Of a DNA stretch of 64,000 nucleotides, positions 57,920 through 64,000 are shown piece after piece; the stretch's first letter is position 1, and each line of letters starts with the position of its first letter. Source of the stretch: Ectocarpus siliculosus (Eukaryota; Sar; Phaeophyceae; Ectocarpales; Ectocarpaceae); contig FN648450.1 of assembly GCA_000310025.1 (NCBI GenBank), positions 137,621 through 201,620 of the forward strand, written 5' to 3'. The notes beneath the pieces are model-generated. The model was not told the DNA's origin. It ran no database searches and was given only the letters and a program-made list of their open reading frames with translations. The translations under genes were made by a program, and so were the position numbers.

Positions 57920-60469
57920 ATGACCGATCCAAGAGATCGCGGCAACAACCGCCGTCGAGACGACACAAACACAAGGAACCGCCGGTACCGAGTAGTCAAC
58001 GCCACCGACATAAACACGCGTCGGGGGGCTCAGCGTGCTGCCTCCGCCGATGCCCTCAACGCCCATCGTAGAGCACAATATTCCGCGTCGGCAGAGGCCA
58101 TCAACACCCGTCGTAGAACTCGCCATGCCGACAGAGCACAACAGCTCAACGCCGCACGTCGACGGCGTAGAGCGACCGTCATCAACAACAAAAGGGGGTT
58201 GCCCTTCAACGACATCTTTCACGCCGAGGACGACTCCACCTCACTACGAGCCATTGTTGGAGACCGCCAGCGAGCCTTGGAGGAGGCGCGACGAGACCAG
58301 GGCATCACAGCGCAGACCGGAGATCCTTGCCGGCATTGTGGCGCCAAACTGTTCGCTAAAGAGTCCAAGGGCATTTGTTGCAAGAATGGGAAGTACATCC
58401 TCCCGCGACTGCCGCCACTACCCCCTTCATTGAAAGAATTGTACGATTCTCCGGAGCCATCAGCGCAGAGGTTCAGGAAGGAATCGAGGATGTATAACTG
58501 CCGATGCAACTTCGCCTCGCTCAACGTGGAGGATGGTGAACTCAAAAAAATGTTCGGTGGCCATCTCTTGTCCGTCCAAGGGAGGTGAGATCGATTCACA
58601 TGTGCAACGATATATGCTACAATTGTATAATGAGGTATAGATTCATTCGTGTGGTCTTTCATTTCTATTTTCCTTCGTGGTTTAAAACACGTTTGATTCG
58701 TTCGATAGCATATAATCATATAATTGAGTGTAGATTAGTTCGTGTGATCTTTATATCTTTATTCGTGTTACGAAATACAATACATCCATATAAAAGCGTA
58801 TTTTCGTCTTTTCTTCTGTACGACGCAATACCCGTACACCTTCCGATACAAAAAACAATGTCACTAACATCAACAATAATTTCCCTCCTCCGTTCATATT
58901 CCATTCACACACCGCATCACAAGTTCGTACATCCTGCGCTCTCCCCCATGTACACCGTTCCTGCCCATCTCTTTCGCCAGAACTTACCATTCTGTTCGAG
59001 ACGGCGGCCATTCCAACGTTCAATGGCTCCTACATGACCCCAACTTCGTCTCTAGCCAACTTGACAAAGGGACCATGACGACGATACTGCGCGAGTTGCG
59101 ATCCACATCACCCTATGTCGGACGCCTCAAAGACGCCATGAGCACTCGGTGGGTGCCTACCGTCACGACCTATGCTAAACGTTAGACTACAGCAAAATAT
59201 TCGAGTATCATTTGGCTCTGTTAGACATGTCGAACGTGCTTCCTGCTGCCAACATCCCCACTTACCACTTCGTATCCATATTGTGCATATGTTTCTATGA
59301 TATGTTGGGGAGGTGCAGAACGGGAGTTTTGTTTGATCCATCCATTCTACTTCTCACGTATCTGGTGCGAATCATTCTACATCATTTCCACTTCCACCGT
59401 TCCTTTTCCAGGACTGAATCGGCTGCTATTTCGAGCACCTTGGCATTCTCCGCGCCTGGTGCACCGTCGTCAGAAATGATAGCTGTGGACACCCGCAGCA
59501 GGGGGGTCATGTCTACAGACAAGACCACCATGACGAGGACGCTCACAGGGGAAATAAACACCATCAGTTACCTCAATCGTAACTATTTCCCTTTGACATA
59601 CGTCCTGCTGTTTCCGCACGGTGGGGAATCCGGATGGCACCCCGACCTGAAGAGCACGACCGGTCGCAAAATCACGTTAGCACAATGGGTAACCCAGTTG
59701 TTGTTCAGGGAACCACGATTCGAGAAACTGGGGCCATTGGTCAACGAATTTCTCATCGACGTCTTCAGTTGCATCGAAGATCAACGACTCTCGTTCCACG
59801 CACATAACCAAGACAAGTACCGGACGTCGATGCACCACGCGTCTGCAGTTGCGCGACGTCACCGGCAACCGCAGCCCCACCACGATCCCGTCGATGCCAT
59901 CATCGTCCCATCGAGTTTTAGCGGGGGATTCGCCGACCAAGCGAAGAAGCTGACGGAGTCCATGGCGATTCTACGCCACTTCGGGCGGCCATCATACTTC
60001 CTCACCGTCACGTGCAACACAGTGAGTCCTTACGGTACGAAAGCGTGTACGACACAGGTATACCGACAGACAAAACCTTCCTGTTTGTATTCACTAAACA
60101 TCCACATATCTATCTCATCCTTCGCTCTCCGCAGGAATGGCCGGAGATACAAGAACGATTACATCCGGGACAGACGGCTTTCGATCGCGCCCAACTTTGC
60201 GCCAGAGTGTTCAAACAGAAACTCGATGCCCTGCTCAAGGTGATTACATGCTTTCCTTGCGTTCTGCCCCATCGATTATTCGTGTCACGACTCATACGAC
60301 GTCCATAGACACTCCGCCTATCGCTTCCACATCGTGTACATGTCGCATATCTCCTGGCGGAAACATTTTCACTCACAGATCATTCCTACCCCCCCGAACT
60401 TCGACCCCACAGATTTTACCTCAAGTCTTCGACAGAATCATCTTCAGGATCGCGGTCATTGAATTTCAG
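57920..60469 (+). CDS. Helitron replicase N-terminal half (five exons; incomplete)
   Basis: Exons 57920-58584, 58981-59148, 59412-60021, 60135-60239 and 60413-60469 have GT-AG borders and compatible phases (2, 2, 0, 0). Exon 1 has Arg-rich 16-residue repeats (INTRR, ALNAHRR, AINTRRR), then a zinc-binding-like CRHCGAKLF...CC and the typical YNCRCNFAS. Exon 2 holds WLLHDPNFVSSQLDKGTM. Exon 3 holds FPLTYVLLFPHGGESGWH, IEDQRLSFHAHNQDKYR, IIVPSSFSGGFADQAKKL and YFLTVTCNT. Exon 4 holds EWPEIQERLHPGQTAFDRAQ and ARVFKQKLDALLK. Exon 5 ends VIEFQ, just before the place where other Helitrons read KRGLPHxH. The HUH nuclease motif, the tyrosines and the helicase were not found downstream, so the copy is probably truncated. 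The protein would initiate rolling-circle transposition. Confidence 0.8.
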
Positions 60470-60651
60470 GTGAATTCCTCCGCTACCAACGTCTGTCTAC
60501 GTCATTTTGGGAGCGTACCGTTCCGTCCACGATCTATATCCCACCACCTCTTCCTAACTCCTCGGCCAACCCTCATCGCGAGTCCCGCCCCCATCGCGCG
60601 CCGCAACGTGTACAACCGCATGTCCATGCATTCTTCTCCTTGTCGAGTCTT

Positions 60652-61830
60652 GCCGTTGCAATTTCCATCGTCGCTTGGGCGTTTGTGTTTTCAAACCTTT
60701 TCGACCGACCTTCAAACTTCTTCCTGGTGAGTCTCCGTGTGAGTCTCCGTGTCACTTTTTCTGCGCTTGAGTCACATGTAGTTATGACCTGCGCTTTGAC
60801 TTTCACGATGGGTATTTCACCCCGTCTTGCATTGGTGAGTACGTGTGTTATATAGAGGAGCGTTCAAGTCCTACTTTTCCCCCCTTGCGTTTCCTTCCCC
60901 TATCCTTCTTTGCGTGTCGCAACTGGGTGAGTCCTCGTCGTCGGCCTCCTCGATACTTGTGCATTACTTGTTGGAAATTGTGGGAATCCCTTCCCTTCAT
61001 TCCGAGAGAGCCATAGGTCGGCATCCGACCTTTTCATTTCAATTTGCATAGTTCCCCTCGTCATGTTTGCCGTTACGATTACCATCGGTGCTTAAGCGCG
61101 TATGTCTTCAATCTTCTTAGCCGGCCTTCCGACTCCTCCCTGATAAGTCTCCGTGTCAGCTTCTCCGCGCGTGAATCATGTCCAGTTATGACCTTCGCTT
61201 TGACTTTCACAATGGGTATTTTACCTCCGGGTCTTGCATTTCTACTGTAGTGTAGGTACCTGCGTTTTGAGGAAGGACTGCGTTCAAGTACCATTTTTTT
61301 CCCCTTGCGTTTCCTTCCCCTGTACCTCTTCGCGTACCACATGTGTGTCCTTCATCGTCGTCGGCTCCATACTTGTGGATTGCCTCTTGGAAATTCTGGG
61401 AATCCCTCCATTCCAAGACAGCCATAGGTCGGCATCCGGCATTTTCATTTTTTGTATGCATTTTTCTTCTTGTGCACTTTTTCCGTTGCGCTTGCCATCT
61501 TCGCTTAAATACATGTTTGTGTCTTCAAACTTTCGCAGCCGGCCTTGAAACTTCTTCTTCATGAGCCTCCGTGGTAACTTCTCCGCGCACGGGTTATATG
61601 TAGTTATGTCCTGCGCTTCGTCCTTCATGATGGGTATTTTACCTCCCCGTCTTGCATTCGTGAATACCTTCGTCATACAGAAGGTCGTTCCACGACGCAA
61701 ACATCGACGTCTCTTTTTTCTTTTCTTCCCTTCGCACTCCTTCCTTCCGGCACGTCTCACACCAACTTCGAACGTGGGGTGCAATATTCCTCTCTTCGTA
61801 CCTTCTTGTCGGCAATCTCCATCATAATGT
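60652..61830. repeat. Three tandem units of about 415 bp downstream of the Helitron exons
   Basis: Units start near 60652, 61069 and 61482 at a GCCGTT/TCCGTT word and share GTTATGACCT.CGCTTTGACTTTCAC-like sequence, GGTATTT.ACC and AGCCATAGGTCGGCATCCG. The third is partial and more diverged. Pyrimidine-rich, with GTGAGTCTCCGTG words, the units resemble repeated intron-like sequence. Open frames within them are not conserved between units. Confidence 0.75.
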
Positions 61831-62084
61831 GCATAATGTGTACTTCGGTTTTTCGGCTTTACAATTTCCGATAGACCAGACTATGGACTCACACGTCCCT
61901 TCCCCCTCCGCAGGACCGCGCGCTCGTCGAGTGCCGAAAATTCTTCACAAATTCCTTACCTCTCCACTTCTTCCCCCTACAAATCTTCTACCCTTCTTCT
62001 TCTTCTTTGCTTCCCCACGGACACTCACTACCATCGGACCGGGATGTTGGCCCCCAGGCCCATTGGGGGGCGGGGGGCCAATCC
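61831..62084. other. Spacer, no gene
   Basis: Pyrimidine-rich, with a GGCCCCCAGGCCCATTGGGG-like G/C inverted stretch near 62050-62080. The Helitron 3' end, if present, was not identified. Confidence 0.35.
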
Positions 62085-64000
62085 TTAACCCTAGTATATA
62101 TACTCACAGGATGGTCGTCGTGACGTGATACATTTGTTGTTAGTAGTATGGGAAAAAATAAAAAATAAGATGGCTCGATCTTTGTATTTCTACCAGTGTT
62201 GGATATTGGTCGGGCAGAAGGGTTCGATACAATACGCCAATCGTATCGAGAAAAAAACACAAATACCGATATTTTGTTCGATATCCCGAAAATGGCTCGA
62301 TACGTATCGAGTATCGATACTCGATATCGATACGGCTGTTTTGAAGGCCTCGGTTACAAGAAGAGCGAGCGTTACGCAACTACACGTACCCTGGCACACC
62401 CGAACCCTTATCTGAAGTAGACAGCTGTGCGCAAGACGTGCGCGCATGGTCCGGCGGCATGCAAGTAGTGGTGTTTGCCAGGTGCCAGGTGTGTGCAGTT
62501 AGTTAGTTGAACATCACGGGCACAACAACAGCGGGCACACGTTGTGGCGTGATGTCGCGCATACAAAATAAAAAAAAAACTGCATCGTGCAAGAGGCAGG
62601 AGTTGGTTGTGTAGCTATGTCCACCAGATATATTTTACATTTTACAGTCAGTGTGCATGTGTGTATACACGTACACACTATAACACCGCCGTACGGTTGC
62701 GATCGAATCAGTGCAAGCTCGGCTGCGAGCAGGATTTCATGACAAAAAAACGCGAAAAAAACTCGAACACTTACTTGGTTTTATATTATTATCTTACCTT
62801 CAAAGTTATGCATGCAAAATTCCACCCACCAGTTGTGGGTGCCCAACAATCAGCAATGCACCTCGAGCGAGTATCAACTCTAGAAAAACCAACAGCCAAA
62901 AGGAAACAAAAGAAAAAACATGGCGAAAACATTATGTGCGAAAATCAAACGCTTGCCAAACTTGACCACGACGACATCACCTACCTCTATTCATCACACG
63001 CCCAACCAAGTGGTCGGACATGAAATCAAGCACACCTTGCCATTCATTACGTATTACAAGTCCCAAAACCAAGTTCACACAGCATAAATTGTCCGCAGGA
63101 GGTACGGCCTCTGTTCGCACTAATGTAGCAGTTCTACTGCTGAAACTGCGGGAAACGCCAAATCTACGTAAGGAGGCAAGCTGACTCTAAAATTAACGGG
63201 GATGACTGCTACTACTCATTCGGCAGAGGCAGCGCTATCGCCGGCGACAAAGCCGAATTCTTGAAGGCTCATGTTGCACACCGATGTGGTTCTCAGGAGC
63301 TGAGACACAGGCGCTGTTGGCGTGGTGTGTGGCTGGCAGGGGCTGGTGTGTGTGTGGTGTGTGGTTGTGATGGCAGTGGGGGGCGACAGGAGTAGGCGCG
63401 TAGCAGGCGCCTCCGGGGAGCGAAAAAAGGGGGTAGACAGCTGGGAAACTGACCCCCCCCCCCGGTAAAAAGGGGGCCAAAATATCGAGTATCGAATACC
63501 GATATAAATACCGATACCGATTCGTATCGACAAATATCGGCGTGGAAACCGGCAATACCGATACTGCGTATCGGCGATATATATCAGTTTTGTATCGATA
63601 TTCGATACCCAATATCCAACACTGATTTCTACAGCAGTATGGACTAGACGTCGGCTGTACAATGAAGTCGTACGAGTGTCGACTAAGTGGTGCTGTCACG
63701 TCATCTTCCACGCACTTCTGCCAGGGCTGGTTTGTTGATTGGAGTCTTGTAGGTCGAGATACAGCAGTGGGATTCTCGGGTTGTGGAGGCAAAAGTGAAC
63801 CAGAGCAAAACAATTCACGCATAGCTCGATTACTGCTGTGTTTTTGCAACAGCAGTATGGACTATACGCCGAACGACGTCCGCGTACTACCGCAACGACC
63901 TAACTGGATGGGATACTTCCTGCCACGGCGAACCATAGTACAATGCGATGCATTCGTCCGTTCGTGTGTACGTCTGCCACATGTGTCGACGACAGGTACA
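62085..64000. repeat. Repeat R, copy B, carrying a hAT element; runs off the window
   Basis: Left part 62085-62193 (ACAGGATGGTCGTCGTGACG) and right part 63633-64000 match copy A at 55405-56170, with the hAT element between them. The match continues to the window end. Confidence 0.75.
62194..63624. mobile_element. Non-autonomous hAT-type element, 1431 bp, 8-bp TSD
   Basis: Both ends read CAGTGTTGGATATTGG inward, a typical hAT terminus, and a perfect 8-bp duplication ATTTCTAC flanks the element (62186-62193 and 63625-63632). The 100-150 bp next to each end are packed with TATCGATA/CGATATCG words on both strands, probably transposase binding sites. The interior has only short frames and no transposase, so it depends on another element for movement. 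Confidence 0.88.

Noticed and set aside
61284-61784. 166-codon minus-strand ORF
   Set aside because: Lies across tandem repeat units and is not conserved between units.
1-64000. CRISPR array or bacterial operon
   Set aside because: The tandem arrays have no constant repeat with unique spacers, and spliced genes plus SINE, LINE and Copia elements show a eukaryotic nuclear sequence.

Overview
The window looks like nuclear DNA of a stramenopile, most probably a brown alga of the Ectocarpus type. This is inference. The grounds are a single EsV-1-7-type cysteine motif (C-x4-C-x16-C-x2-H, a family typical of brown algae and their phaeoviruses), GT-AG introns of a few hundred bases with T-rich 3' ends, moderate to high GC, and a 100-base assembly gap. 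No rRNA, canonical tRNA or CRISPR is seen. The region is gene-poor and built mostly of transposable elements, many inserted into one another or into older repeats; several insertions can be resolved to the base by their target-site duplications (TSDs).

Layout. 1-8943: a foldback-like block occurs twice (1-1606 and 7966-8943), and two 42-bp minisatellite arrays lie between the copies. Array 1 is split by a 4.23-kb pogo-type DNA transposon (2096-6325) whose three-exon transposase has matching splice phases and predicts 796 residues: an EsV-1-7 motif at the N-terminus, then HTH, CENP-B-like and DDE domains. 8946-9960: a broken LINE reverse transcriptase. 10365-10930: an alternating tandem array with tRNA T-arm-like cores. 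12279-15035: two weak host-type or captured coding segments. 16155-17301: a non-autonomous Mutator-like element with a 9-bp TSD. 18092-22729: a probable multi-exon gene of unknown function, crossed by the assembly gap. 24567-29077: LINE 3' tails and a reverse-strand tRNA-derived SINE. 30293-32689: a reverse-strand multi-exon gene, possibly decayed. 33253-33478: a small MITE with pogo-like ends.

34030-44104: an old plus-strand Copia-type LTR element interrupted by a younger minus-strand Copia element (34546-40632; TSD AGGGC; LTRs about 3% different). 44701-46066: a second member of the protein family seen at 12279-13061. 46975-55380: three copies of a repeat here called X, one of them split by a tyrosine-recombinase (DIRS/Ngaro/PAT-like) retroelement with textbook split direct repeats. 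55405-56170 and 62085-64000: two copies of a repeat here called R, one holding a SINE with TSD ATGGAC, the other a hAT-type element with TSD ATTTCTAC. 57920-60469: five phase-compatible exons of a Helitron replicase N-terminus, followed by three tandem copies of a 0.4-kb repeat.

Order of events from nesting: minisatellite before pogo; foldback block before LINE tail; plus-strand Copia before minus-strand Copia; X before the DIRS-like element; R before both the SINE and the hAT. The most novel item is the EsV-1-7/pogo fusion. All alignments and counts were made by eye.
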